The position numbers and the translations under genes were made by a program. From contig NZ_LYPB01000065.1 of NCBI RefSeq assembly GCF_001653565.1, positions 62,001 to 126,000 on the forward strand: a DNA stretch of 64,000 nt, read 5' to 3'. Below, one piece after another: positions 51,547-60,603 of this stretch (positions are counted from its first letter, which is position 1; the number at the start of each line of letters is the position of its first letter). This DNA comes from Paenibacillus oryzisoli. Its GTDB lineage: Bacteria > Bacillota > Bacilli > Paenibacillales > NBRC-103111. Under the pieces are notes generated by a model that was not told where the DNA came from, did no database searches, and saw only the letters and a program-made list of their open reading frames with translations.

Positions 51547-51610
51547 GAAAAAACACCGCATGCAGCCCAAGTTCCCCAGCAATAGGAGTAACAGGAATTA
51601 CATGCGGTGT
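51547..51610 (-). terminator. Terminator of the ParB-like gene (minus strand)
   Basis: On the minus strand ACACCGCATG and CATGCGGTGT form the stem, with a TTCC / GGAA inner pairing, followed by T6. It begins 10 bp after the stop codon of the ParB-like gene. Confidence 0.7.
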
Positions 51611-51619
51611 AGGTTAATT

Positions 51620-52705
51620 TTAACGCGAGAGGGCTAAGCTTTGAACCGTTCTCCAAGCTTCCAGTTGCTTCTCCAACTGCTCCACTAACGTCGAAACATC
51701 CTGGGAGAACTGTTCTCGTTGTTGATCGTTCATGCCATCTTGCTCCTGCTGAAGCTCGCTAGAAGTAGGTGCAGTTGGCATGGTTTGAAGTATCTGCTGT
51801 AGCCTAGTCTGTAACATCGAATGGGAATCAGCTACACTAGCTTGCGGCACAGCGAACTGCGCTTCAACGGTTGGCCTTACGTTGGTAACATCTTTAGCCT
51901 GCGCAGGCACCTCAGCAGCTTGAACTTCTTGAACCTCAGCTTTCATCTTCTCAGCTTTTGCAGATGACTTGGCTGCGATCGGTTTCGCCCGTTCAGCCCG
52001 ATTGTTCTGGAAAGTTGACCAGGTTTCAATTAATTCAGGTCCTGATTTATAAAGCAGTTGACCTTTGATTCTGTCAGAGATGTCCTTATCCTTAAACATT
52101 TTGGCAATTTTCTTACAATCACTGACAGGCATCTCATCCCGTGCCATGATTAAGGCTAGAGGATCACGATGCTCCATGGGCAGATCCTTCAGAGGCAATA
52201 ATTGATCCTCCGTAAGCTTATCTTTACGAATCTCTGTACCGCCTACGATAAGCTTCTTAACGGAGTTCCCAAATTTAAGCAGTTCACACTTGTTTTTGAT
52301 ATAGGTTTCAGGTTTGCCAAGCTTACCAGAGAGATACTTAATCGATGAGCTGAATTTCGCGTCATGCATTAGTTTATGAAAGGCCTCGGCTTCCTCAATA
52401 GGGGAGAAGCCCTCGCGTGTCAGATTTTCAGCAATCTGCTCCAGATAAATTTCCATCTCATCCGTAACCGTTGATACGATGCATGAAATGGTTGGATGCC
52501 CGAGCATTTTGGTAGCTTTATATCTGCGATTTCCATAGATGATCTTATATCGGTTGTTGTCCGTTGTGCGTACTTTGATCGGAGAGAGTAAGCCAATTTC
52601 TCCAATGCTTTTCATTAATTCTTGAAGCGCCTCTTCATCGAATTGGTAGCGGGGTTGGTCCGTGTCCTCGTCAATGAGATGCATTGAAATGTTATGTATG
52701 TCCAT
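51620..52705 (-). CDS. Orphan ParB/Spo0J-family protein
   Basis: The 361-residue protein has the ParB CTPase/DNA-binding core: DQPRYQFDEEALQELMKSIGEIGLLSPIKVR, the GNRRYKA box and ENLTRE box, then a helix-turn-helix (SSSIKYLSGKLGKPETYIKNKCELL). A long Ala/Glu/Gln-rich tail (KAEKMKAEVQEVQAAEVPAQ and on) ends in a coiled-coil-like segment. There is no parA next to it, and no parS-like site was seen, so it is probably not the main chromosome partition protein. Plasmid- or phage-derived ParB, nucleoid occlusion (Noc-like) or a regulator are possible. It is divergent from the GGDEF-EAL gene. Confidence 0.8.
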   Translation of the reverse strand: MDIHNISMHLIDEDTDQPRYQFDEEALQELMKSIGEIGLLSPIKVRTTDNNRYKIIYGNRRYKATKMLGHPTISCIVSTVTDEMEIYLEQIAENLTREGFSPIEEAEAFHKLMHDAKFSSSIKYLSGKLGKPETYIKNKCELLKFGNSVKKLIVGGTEIRKDKLTEDQLLPLKDLPMEHRDPLALIMARDEMPVSDCKKIAKMFKDKDISDRIKGQLLYKSGPELIETWSTFQNNRAERAKPIAAKSSAKAEKMKAEVQEVQAAEVPAQAKDVTNVRPTVEAQFAVPQASVADSHSMLQTRLQQILQTMPTAPTSSELQQEQDGMNDQQREQFSQDVSTLVEQLEKQLEAWRTVQSLALSR

Positions 52706-52930
52706 CTTCCTATCTCCATTCGTTCAGGGTCGTATATCTAATTATATAACAAGGATGAAAGTGTGGGAACGTCAATTCAATAGAAACGTTTTGGAAGGGA
52801 TTGGAAGGGTGCGTTACAATCAAGCTCATAAGCAAATAAATGTATTGCCAGTAGGGGAGAGGAGATGGAATAATAGAGAAAGATGTCGAATAATATTTCA
52901 GTTTTAAGTCAAATTTGGGAGGAGAGACCT

Positions 52931-55246
52931 ATGAACAAAGCGCAGTACTTCTTCTTATCCCTCATCTTTGTCCTTCTGTTCACTTCATCCGAATCGGTTC
53001 TAACGACGTACAAAACATCGCTGCTGAATGAACTGCAAAGCACGGAGGCAGCCCAGTTGTCTGCCAAAGCGGTTGCTCTACAGTCCGTCATTAATCGTAA
53101 TTTTAATATCATGGTAAGTCTTGAAGCGTACGTTAGCACTAGCTATTTGAAAGACCAAAGTGAGCAAGAAGTGCAATCCTATATAGAAGCGTTGTATGCA
53201 GGCTCGCGAGCGTCTGCCTTAAATGTAGTAATTGCACCAGAAGGGATTATGAAGTACGTTTATCCCACCAAAGGGAATGAGGATATTATCAATTGGAATC
53301 TCCTGAAGGATCCTCGTGAGAATGTTCAGACGCAAGTCTATCAAGCTCTGCAATCGAAAAAAATGACGACCGACGGTCCGTTTATCCTACTTCAAGGTGT
53401 GCAAGGTCTGGTAGCGCGAAAAGCACTTTTCGAAGACGGCGTATTCTGGGGGGTCGTGTCTGTTGCTATTAACGTGGATCATTTACTAAGAGAAGCAGGG
53501 ATTCAAGATGATGATTCTGTAGGACAGCGAATGGCCATTCGAAGCCCAGGCAAACCTGCGTTCTACGGAGAAAATGAATTGTTCAATCAATCACCTATGA
53601 TCTCAGTTGTCGATCTTCAAGATATGAAATGGGAAATTGCAGCCGCCCCTCCCGCCAACGCGGTACAAGCGATTAATAATCAGATGCTCATCATCCGATG
53701 TGCCCTGCTACTCATCTTATTTCTAGGTTTATTCTTCATTATGTATATCATTCGACAACGGGATCGGCTCAGTCAAGCGGTGAACGAGCGTACACAGGAG
53801 CTGCAGATCGCGAATGAAGATTTGACCGCAATGAATGAAGAATTGATTGCCGGTCAGCATGAGCTGCAGCAGTCCACGAAGCGCATGCAGGAATCTGAGC
53901 AAATGATGTCTTATATGGCCTACCATGACGTATTGACAGGGATACATAATCGGGCACATTTTCAAATGATTTTGAAAGAGCAAATTGCTTACAATCAGAT
54001 GAAGGGGTCCTCGCTAGTCGTTCTATTCTTTGATCTGGATAATTTTAAAATGGTCAATGATTCACATGGGCACCATATGGGCGACTACATGCTGCAAGAA
54101 GTCGTTCATCGTATTGAGCAATCGAATTTGGTTTTCCATACTTTTGCCAGGTTTGGTGGAGATGAATTTGCCATTTTGTTAGAGAATTGCCCAAGCGAGC
54201 AGGAAATTCAAACCTTCTGCAGGCAGCTCATTGCTGTTCTGAAACCTCCTTGTTTCTTGGCGAATCGTGCATTCTTTATTAATGCGAGCATAGGTATTGT
54301 CCAGTATCCAAGTGGCGGTGAGACGTGGGATATACTGCTCAAGAATGCCGATATCGCTATGTATATGGCTAAGAAGGAAAGTGGCAGCTCCTTCTGCTTC
54401 TTCAATCAACAGATGGAGATGTTATCGATTACGAAGCTGGAAATGGAGAATCATCTCCGTCAGTCGCTGGATCGGAATGAGCTTGAAATTGTCTATCAGC
54501 CGCAAGTGGATTGCATGAAAGGAGCAATTACGGGTGTTGAAGCGCTTATACGTTGGAATCATACGACGAAAGGTTACATATCACCCTCCGATTTTATCCC
54601 CGTGTCTGAGGAAATTGGACTGATTGATGTGATTGGCGAATGGGTGCTCCGCGGCGCATGCGCTCAGATGAAATTATGGCATCTTCAAACAGGTGAACCA
54701 CTGATGATGTCCGTTAATATTTCTGTCAAACAGTTGCAAGATGTACGCTTTGTGGATAAGGTGATGGCTATACTGGAAGAGACCGGACTGGAAGCGCGAT
54801 ACTTGGAGATGGAAATCACGGAGAATGTAGCGATGCAGGACGAACAGATGGGTGTCTTGAATAAGCTTCGCCAACTAGGAATCTCTATTTCCGTGGATGA
54901 TTTCGGTACACATTATTCTTCACTAAGCTATCTAAAAAGGTTCCCGGTTACGAAGATTAAATTAGATCAGTCCTTTGTTCGTGGTGTTCAAACCGATGAC
55001 AAGGATCGCGCTATGATCAAAGCTATCATTTCTGTGGCGAATGCTTTTCAATTGCAAATCATTGCTGAAGGAGTAGAGACGGAGGAACAGGCGGACTTCT
55101 TGGTGGCCAATGGGTGCCATCACATCCAGGGCTTTTATTTCTATAAACCAATGAAACCTGAGCAGATGGAAGCGACGTTGAAAGAAGCGTTGCATGATAA
55201 ATTAGCATTCGTTCGTGCAAGGCCTATCCATACCTATGATATTTAA
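52931..55246 (+). CDS. Membrane GGDEF-EAL protein (c-di-GMP synthesis/breakdown)
   Basis: The 771-residue protein starts at ATG 52931 with GGAGGAGAG upstream; the longer frame from 52883 is unlikely. It has an N-terminal membrane helix, a CHASE-like outer domain (about 30-245), a second helix (about 255-280) and a coiled-coil. The GGDEF domain (G409-F413, intact) and EAL domain (E537-L539) carry the usual catalytic set, including NIS, MEITEN, DDFGTHYSS, KLDQS and EGVET. No RxxD inhibitory site is visible before GGDEF. Both activities may be present, with the outer domain choosing between them. It is divergent from the ParB-like gene and ends in a strong terminator. Confidence 0.9.
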   Translation: MNKAQYFFLSLIFVLLFTSSESVLTTYKTSLLNELQSTEAAQLSAKAVALQSVINRNFNIMVSLEAYVSTSYLKDQSEQEVQSYIEALYAGSRASALNVVIAPEGIMKYVYPTKGNEDIINWNLLKDPRENVQTQVYQALQSKKMTTDGPFILLQGVQGLVARKALFEDGVFWGVVSVAINVDHLLREAGIQDDDSVGQRMAIRSPGKPAFYGENELFNQSPMISVVDLQDMKWEIAAAPPANAVQAINNQMLIIRCALLLILFLGLFFIMYIIRQRDRLSQAVNERTQELQIANEDLTAMNEELIAGQHELQQSTKRMQESEQMMSYMAYHDVLTGIHNRAHFQMILKEQIAYNQMKGSSLVVLFFDLDNFKMVNDSHGHHMGDYMLQEVVHRIEQSNLVFHTFARFGGDEFAILLENCPSEQEIQTFCRQLIAVLKPPCFLANRAFFINASIGIVQYPSGGETWDILLKNADIAMYMAKKESGSSFCFFNQQMEMLSITKLEMENHLRQSLDRNELEIVYQPQVDCMKGAITGVEALIRWNHTTKGYISPSDFIPVSEEIGLIDVIGEWVLRGACAQMKLWHLQTGEPLMMSVNISVKQLQDVRFVDKVMAILEETGLEARYLEMEITENVAMQDEQMGVLNKLRQLGISISVDDFGTHYSSLSYLKRFPVTKIKLDQSFVRGVQTDDKDRAMIKAIISVANAFQLQIIAEGVETEEQADFLVANGCHHIQGFYFYKPMKPEQMEATLKEALHDKLAFVRARPIHTYDI

Positions 55247-55248
55247 GT

Positions 55249-55295
55249 ATATACCAAAAAGGTGCCCCGTTACTGGAGGCACCTTTTTGGTATAT
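55249..55295. terminator. Long bidirectional terminator
   Basis: A 17- to 18-bp stem (ATATACCAAAAAGGTGCC with its complement) around an 11-nt loop carries A and T tracts. It can end both the GGDEF-EAL gene and the convergent PHP gene. Confidence 0.8.
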
Positions 55296-55312
55296 GGGAA
55301 ATATAAAGTTCA

Positions 55313-56119
55313 CTACAACGCAACAATTTGCTTCTGTTTATTTTCGAAATAGACCCAATGCTGGAAGCCAATTTCTTTCAAGGTCTTCTGAACTTCTTCC
55401 CAGTCGTCCGCAACTCGGCTAGGAACATGGGCATCAGATCCGAAAGTCACTTCAACCCCATAGTGCAACGCGCGTTCGAGAATGTCGTGTGAAGGATACC
55501 AACCGCCAACGTCTTTCGTTTTTCCTGATGTATTAATCTCTATGGCAACACCAGATTCTCCAATGATTTTCAGTGTCTCATCGACCTTAGGGGTCGCAAT
55601 ATCAGTGAAAGCGGGGTAGAAGCCTTTCATTGCATCGATATGGCCAAGAATCTGGAACATACCTGAGCGAGCGGATTCGGCAATCAGACGATAATACTCT
55701 TCCTTGTGCTCAACATGCTCGGTTTCGTTTAGCTTCTTCCAGCGGTTGCGGTTGAAGATGCTCACACCCCCGGATAGATGAACGGAGCCAATAATGTAAT
55801 CGAATGGATACTTGGCGTATTCTTGCTTATAAATCTCCACGTGTTCAGGGAAGTAATCCGACTCTACACCTAAGAGTACGTTAATTTTGCCTGCATACGC
55901 TTGTTTAAGCTGGAGAACTTCCTCGATATAGCGAGGAAATTCGCTTTTTGCCATGGCGATGGCTGGTTGTGCATGATCTTCGGAGCTCCCAAAGTAGGGG
56001 GAATGATCTGAGATGCCAATTACTTGAAGGCCAGCTGCAATGGCTGCCTCAATATAGTCACGTATGGTATCTTGCGCATGTCCGCATCGCTCATGATGCG
56101 TATGTAAGTCGAATTTCAC
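55313..56119 (-). CDS. PHP-family phosphatase, HisK/histidinol-phosphatase-like
   Basis: The 268-residue protein starts at GTG 56119 with AGGAGG seven bases upstream; the frame continues upstream to 56197 but its residues (SFYFTGTPQ) look non-family. PHP motifs appear in order: FDLHTHHERCGH, ISDHSPY, GVESDYF, IIGSVHL, GHIDAM, EINTSG and GSDAHVPSRVADDW. These bind a metal cluster and cleave phosphate esters. Histidinol phosphatase of the HisK type is the best-known member, but no his genes are near, so another phosphate ester is equally possible. Confidence 0.8.
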   Translation of the reverse strand: MKFDLHTHHERCGHAQDTIRDYIEAAIAAGLQVIGISDHSPYFGSSEDHAQPAIAMAKSEFPRYIEEVLQLKQAYAGKINVLLGVESDYFPEHVEIYKQEYAKYPFDYIIGSVHLSGGVSIFNRNRWKKLNETEHVEHKEEYYRLIAESARSGMFQILGHIDAMKGFYPAFTDIATPKVDETLKIIGESGVAIEINTSGKTKDVGGWYPSHDILERALHYGVEVTFGSDAHVPSRVADDWEEVQKTLKEIGFQHWVYFENKQKQIVAL

Positions 56120-56216
56120 GACAAGTCCTCCTAAAAATATGGATAGTTGCGGGGTCCCAGTAAAGTAAAAGGAATAACCTGCGAAGGCATTCGTCACTAA
56201 GTGGGCTACGATTAGA

Positions 56217-57119
56217 TTATTCTGAACCGATAAATTGCGTTTCAGGCATTCCTTTGAGATCGAGTAGAAATTGCTGCATGGCAGAATTTAAGTATCTTCC
56301 TGACTTATATACTACGCCTACAGGGTGCGTAATATCCAGTTCATTTACTTTAACCATCTTGAGTGAGCCGTGCCGCAGTTCATCAGCAACAGACATTTTG
56401 GATATGATCGCAACACCTAAATTTAGTTCAACCATCCGTTTGACTTCCTCACTGCTGGATAATTCCATAACGATATGAGGAGCTACCTCATAGTTTTTGA
56501 ATATTTGATCGACGAAGCGGCGCCCCCATGTCTCCGTAGAAAGCATGATAAACGAAATGTTTTTGAGTTTTTCAATCGATAAATGAGTGAAACGACTCAG
56601 CGGATGGTGTTTGGAGACAATGAGTTCGAAATTATCATAATAAAGCACGGAGGTTTCCAAAGCGGGATTCTTCTCAAACAAATACGTGATCCCAATATCG
56701 ATATGACCGCTTTCCACGGATGTCATGATCTGAGAAGAGGTCATGGAATGAATGGTCGTTTTAATCAGTGGGAATTGATCTTGGAAATAGGAAAGAACCC
56801 TCGGCAAGATCTGCATGGCAATTGAAGTCGTTGTGCCAATATGGATATGACCTTGTGGGGTTTGGCTCAGATCGGAGAGACGTTGTTTCAGGTCACTGGT
56901 GATCCGTAATATTTTCTCTGCATGCTCCAAGAAAAGCTTACCACTATCAGTTAAAGTAACAGGCTGATTACGATCAATGAGAATCGTACCGAATTCATCC
57001 TCAAGACTTTTTATTTGCGCGGAAACGGCAGGTTGGGTCAAGTTTAGAATTTCACCAGCTTTACGAAAGCTCATCGTTTTGGAAATCGTGAGCAGGGTTT
57101 CTAACTGGTTCATATTCAT
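56217..57119 (-). CDS. LysR-family transcriptional regulator
   Basis: The 300-residue regulator has an N-terminal winged helix (MNMNQLETLLTISKTMSFRKAGEILNLTQPAVSAQIKSLEDEF) and an effector domain of usual length. It lies divergent from the MFS-PadR operon, but its own target there is not proven. GCAGGAGGT precedes the start. The effector domain blocks (HIGTTTSIAMQILPRVL, VESGHIDIGITYLF) place it near CysL/CbbR-like members. The ligand is unknown. Confidence 0.88.
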   Translation of the reverse strand: MNMNQLETLLTISKTMSFRKAGEILNLTQPAVSAQIKSLEDEFGTILIDRNQPVTLTDSGKLFLEHAEKILRITSDLKQRLSDLSQTPQGHIHIGTTTSIAMQILPRVLSYFQDQFPLIKTTIHSMTSSQIMTSVESGHIDIGITYLFEKNPALETSVLYYDNFELIVSKHHPLSRFTHLSIEKLKNISFIMLSTETWGRRFVDQIFKNYEVAPHIVMELSSSEEVKRMVELNLGVAIISKMSVADELRHGSLKMVKVNELDITHPVGVVYKSGRYLNSAMQQFLLDLKGMPETQFIGSE

Positions 57120-57274
57120 GGGATTACCTCCTGCAAGTTAGATATAAAATCCTTAGGTACAAATAAAATTTATCGAAATTGTAAAGGGCATAAAAACCTT
57201 TTCTAACTTTATTATATGATACGAAGTGCTAACAAGGCAACATGACGGGATAATTGCAGGTTTCTGAGTGCAAG

Positions 57275-57342
57275 ATACCAAGGTATGGCGAGCAACGTAA
57301 CCTTGAAAATTACCTTGCAAGTTACTCAAATTTGAATATAAT
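57275..57342 (+). promoter_or_regulatory. Promoter with overlapping palindromic operators for the MFS-PadR operon
   Basis: TTGCAA (57315-57320) and TATAAT (57337-57342) with a 16-bp spacer form a good sigma-A promoter. Repeated CAAGGT/ACCTTG elements surround it: ATACC-AA-GGTAT at 57275-57286, AACCTTG at 57299-57305, and TACCTTGCAAGTTA at 57311-57324, which overlaps the -35. A repressor bound here would block RNA polymerase. The PadR protein encoded in the operon is the likeliest one. Confidence 0.6.
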
Positions 57343-57384
57343 AATTTATGTAATTTAAATTATACAACTAAGGAGACTCCCTGT

Positions 57385-58911
57385 ATGTCTTTGACACGTA
57401 AATCAAATCCAACTTGGACGGTTGTAGCCCTAATGCTCGGGCTCTTGCTTGCTTCTTTGGACCAAACCATCGTATCGACTGCGATGCCAACGATTGTATC
57501 CAAGCTAGGCGGATTCAGCCAATTTGTTTGGGTATTCTCGGCGTATCTCATTGCCAATGTAGCGGCAATGCCCATCTTCGGCAAGCTTTCTGATATGTAT
57601 GGGCGCAAATTATTTTTCATCATCGGTATCGTTGTATTTATGATTGGATCCGCGTTATGTGGAACCGCTTCGTCGATGACACAATTGATCATCTATCGCG
57701 CGATACAAGGTATTGGCGGCGGTGCGTTGATGCCGATTACGTTTGCTATTATTTTTGACATTTTCCCTCCAGAGAAGAGGGGGAAAATGCAGGGTTTATT
57801 CGGAGCCGTATTCGGATTGTCCAGTGTACTTGGGCCTATTATCGGGGCTTACTTTACGGATCACGTGACGTGGGAATGGATTTTCTTTATCAATTTACCT
57901 TTAGGCATTATTTCACTGATTATGATTATTTTCTCGTATCACGAGTCTGTGGAGCATAGTAAGGCGAAGATTGATTGGGGCGGCACAGTTGTATTAACGG
58001 CAGCTATCGTTTCACTTATGTTCGCATTAGAGTTTGGCGGGAAAGAATATGCGTGGGGTTCGATGCAGATTATTGGCTTATTTGCAGGATTTGTCGTGTT
58101 GTTAGCAGGATTTATTTGGATTGAGAAAAACGCTGCCGAGCCAATTGTCCCATTAGATTTATTCAAGAATCGATTATTCACATCTAGTATGGGAGTTAGC
58201 TTTGCTTATGGGGCGGTTCTTATTTCGGCGGGGACGTACATTCCATTGTTTATCCAAGGCGTATTCGAAGGCTCAGCCACATCGGCAGGCTCGACATTAA
58301 CTCCTATGATGTTAGGCGTCGTCGTAAGCAGTGCCTTAGGTGGTCGCTTCATCGGTAAATTCTCATATCGGAATGTGCTTCTTGTTTCAGTCGCACTTCT
58401 ACTGCTGGCGACATCGCTGCTTGGTGGTATTTCGATCGATTCAGAGAGATGGGTTATCACGACCTACATGATTATTCTCGGGCTAGGGATTGGTGCTTGC
58501 TTCCCAATTACGTCGATGTCTGCTCTACACAAAGTTGATTTCCGTCGCAGGGGTACGGTAACGTCGTTGGTTGCTTTCTTCCGTTCCGTTGGTTCTGCGA
58601 TTGGCGTAGCGATATTCGGAAGCATTCAAGTCAATGCCTTGAAAGACAAGATCACAACATCGCTCAACGATCCCGCTATGGCGGAGAAATTTCAGGATGC
58701 CCGTATGCTGCTTCAACCTGAAGTGAGAGCGAATATTCCCACGGAAGTCTTGCATAAGCTTCTGACGGCTTTGGCGGATTCGATTGCCGTTGTTTTCCAA
58801 ACTACGATTGTCTTAGCAATCCTAGGTCTTGCGTTCATTTTATTGATGGGAAATGCTAAACTAGAAGTTGGCAAAGCGCCTGTTAAAGGAGATGTACCAG
58901 TAGGACACTAG
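57385..58911 (+). CDS. MFS drug efflux protein, DHA2 (EmrB/QacA) family
   Basis: The 508-residue protein has 14 predicted membrane segments. Motif A is [10 protein letters not shown], the proton/substrate-related motif near the start is [16 protein letters not shown], and motif C is [17 protein letters not shown]. All are typical for drug:H+ antiporters of the DHA2 group. It should export toxic lipophilic compounds. AAGGAG lies 10 bp before the ATG. The PadR gene follows 13 bp later in the same transcript. Confidence 0.92.
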   Translation: MSLTRKSNPTWTVVALMLGLLLASLDQTIVSTAMPTIVSKLGGFSQFVWVFSAYLIANVAAMPIFGKLSDMYGRKLFFIIGIVVFMIGSALCGTASSMTQLIIYRAIQGIGGGALMPITFAIIFDIFPPEKRGKMQGLFGAVFGLSSVLGPIIGAYFTDHVTWEWIFFINLPLGIISLIMIIFSYHESVEHSKAKIDWGGTVVLTAAIVSLMFALEFGGKEYAWGSMQIIGLFAGFVVLLAGFIWIEKNAAEPIVPLDLFKNRLFTSSMGVSFAYGAVLISAGTYIPLFIQGVFEGSATSAGSTLTPMMLGVVVSSALGGRFIGKFSYRNVLLVSVALLLLATSLLGGISIDSERWVITTYMIILGLGIGACFPITSMSALHKVDFRRRGTVTSLVAFFRSVGSAIGVAIFGSIQVNALKDKITTSLNDPAMAEKFQDARMLLQPEVRANIPTEVLHKLLTALADSIAVVFQTTIVLAILGLAFILLMGNAKLEVGKAPVKGDVPVGH

Positions 58912-58924
58912 GAGGATAATACAC

Positions 58925-59503
58925 ATGTCGATGAAGCTGGTCATTCTCGGACTATTGATGGAAGCCAATCGGCATACCTATGAGATTCGTCAAACGATGA
59001 AAGATCGCGGCATGACGAATTATATGAAGCTGCAAGATGGTTCGCTCTACTATGCCATGGATCAACTGCATAAGGATGGTCATGTAGAAGCGTTAGAAGT
59101 CGTCCGCGATACGAATCGGCCCGAGAAAACCATTTATCAAATCACAGAAGCAGGCAAGGCTAAATTTCAAGAACTGTTGTCTCATCAATTGCATGAAGAG
59201 ATCAAGCATTATCATCCACTTTATGTCGCATTGCCTTTTACCGTTCATGGCGACCAAGCCAAGATCGCAGATATTCTTGAACATAAAATACTAGAGCAGA
59301 AAATGATTATGAACAAGATGAAAAGTTTGTACAACGAGCATTTGAACATTGTTCCACGGGTTGTTTTGCGAATGTTGGTCGGCAGCTATAAACGTGCTTT
59401 CACCGAGTTGAAATGGCTAGAAGAGCTGCAGCAAGATGCCCGAGACGGCAGGCTGCAGGAAAGAAATACGGAGCTCGATGTGGATTGGGATCGGATCGAG
59501 TGA
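58925..59503 (+). CDS. PadR-family transcriptional regulator
   Basis: This 192-residue protein has the PadR winged helix: VILGLLMEANRHTYEIRQTMKDRGMTNYMKLQDGSLYYAMDQLHKDGHVEA. A helical C-terminal dimerisation part follows. PadR proteins often repress the efflux pump gene beside them and let go when a drug binds. GGAGGATAATACAC lies before the ATG. Its place as second gene behind the MFS pump and the palindromic promoter operator support this. A terminator ends the operon. Confidence 0.9.
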   Translation: MSMKLVILGLLMEANRHTYEIRQTMKDRGMTNYMKLQDGSLYYAMDQLHKDGHVEALEVVRDTNRPEKTIYQITEAGKAKFQELLSHQLHEEIKHYHPLYVALPFTVHGDQAKIADILEHKILEQKMIMNKMKSLYNEHLNIVPRVVLRMLVGSYKRAFTELKWLEELQQDARDGRLQERNTELDVDWDRIE

Positions 59504-59517
59504 GACAGACGGAAAGA

Positions 59518-59550
59518 AGCCCTACCTTGGCTAATAAGGTAGGGCTTTTT
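59518..59550 (+). terminator. Terminator of the MFS-PadR operon
   Basis: AGCCCTACCTT with AAGGTAGGGCT, loop GGCTAAT, then TTTT. Confidence 0.85.
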
Positions 59551-59607
59551 CGTATGACAGAGGGACTGTCGCTAGCCGATTTCAGGCCAATTGGGTAAGG
59601 GGCTGAT

Positions 59608-59780
59608 ATAACGCTATTTGTTCTATATGCACGTTTTGCGGAAAATTAGCATTACCAGATAACGTTATTTCAATAATATGAGGGGAATTTAGGTGTTTTG
59701 CCTTATATAACGCTATTGCATAACGCTATTCTTACGATTTTTCTGCCAGACGAGCAAATAAGGTGGTTTCATAACGCTAC
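59608..59780. repeat. Five copies of an 11-bp repeat, family 3
   Basis: ATAACGCTATT or close variants start at 59608, 59659 (ATAACGTTATT), 59707, 59720 and 59772 (first nine bases). The near-palindromic unit ATAACG-CTATT is clustered only in this 313-bp gap between the PadR terminator and the HAD gene. No gene was seen in the gap. Confidence 0.6.
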
Positions 59781-59817
59781 ATACGGGATCGAGCTTCGGC
59801 TTCCTATCTCCTCAGTT

Positions 59818-60603
59818 CTATAAACCACGCAGCTGTGCTATGAAATGCGGCAAATCCGTGCAGACCAAGTCTGGCGTCAAGCCAGCCGACGCCAGCTGCT
59901 CGTGCACATTGTCTGGCGTTGCGACGCCCGTCAAGACAAGGGCAGTGCGGCACCCCGCCATCGCGCCTCCGCGGATGTCGGTGTGCACGTTATCGCCGAT
60001 GACCCAGACATCGGCGGAGGGCAGACCAAGCCGATCGATGGCATACGCCATGATGATCGGCGACGGCTTGCCGATCACCACCGGCTCCACGCCGGAGGCG
60101 GCGGTGATCGAAGCTGCCAGGGAGCCAGCCCCTGGCATAAGCCCGCCATCCGACGGCAGCAGCCGGTCGGGATTGGTTAAAACATAGGTCGCGCCATGCT
60201 TCAGATGGCGGACCGCCTCGGTCAGCTTCCCGTAGGTGAAGCTGCGATCAATGCCTTGGACGACGTAATCCGGCGTCGTCGTCCCATCCAGGGCGAAGCC
60301 GGCTGCGTCCAGCGCAATCCGCAGGCCGTCTTCGCCGATCATATGCACGCGCTGACCAGCGCGCTGCTCGGTTAAGTACTGGGCAGCCGCCTGTGATGAC
60401 GTATAGACGGCAGCCGCGGGTACCTCCATGCCGAGCGCTTGCAGGTGCTCGGCAACTTGCTCCGGGGTGCGGGACGAATTGTTCGTCACCAAGAGATAGG
60501 GCAATTGCTCTTGCTGCAGCCATTGCAGGAAAGCTGCGGCGCCAGGAATAGGTTCATGTCCTCTGTAAAGTGTACCATCTAAATCAATTAGAAATCCGTT
60601 CAT
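59818..60603 (-). CDS. HAD-IIA family phosphatase (NagD/pNPPase-like), GC-rich
   Basis: The 261-residue enzyme has HAD motifs LIDLDGTLYRGHEP, LVTNNSSRTP, IGKPSP and VIGDNVHTDIRGG, with a C2A cap; the usual NagD/4-nitrophenylphosphatase build. It starts with an ATGA overlap with the kinase gene upstream on the minus strand, so it is translationally coupled to it. The gene is far richer in G and C than its neighbours and uses many GCG, GCC and GGC codons, which suggests a different origin or strong codon bias. The in vivo substrate is unknown; nucleotide or sugar phosphates are usual. Confidence 0.85.
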   Translation of the reverse strand: MNGFLIDLDGTLYRGHEPIPGAAAFLQWLQQEQLPYLLVTNNSSRTPEQVAEHLQALGMEVPAAAVYTSSQAAAQYLTEQRAGQRVHMIGEDGLRIALDAAGFALDGTTTPDYVVQGIDRSFTYGKLTEAVRHLKHGATYVLTNPDRLLPSDGGLMPGAGSLAASITAASGVEPVVIGKPSPIIMAYAIDRLGLPSADVWVIGDNVHTDIRGGAMAGCRTALVLTGVATPDNVHEQLASAGLTPDLVCTDLPHFIAQLRGL

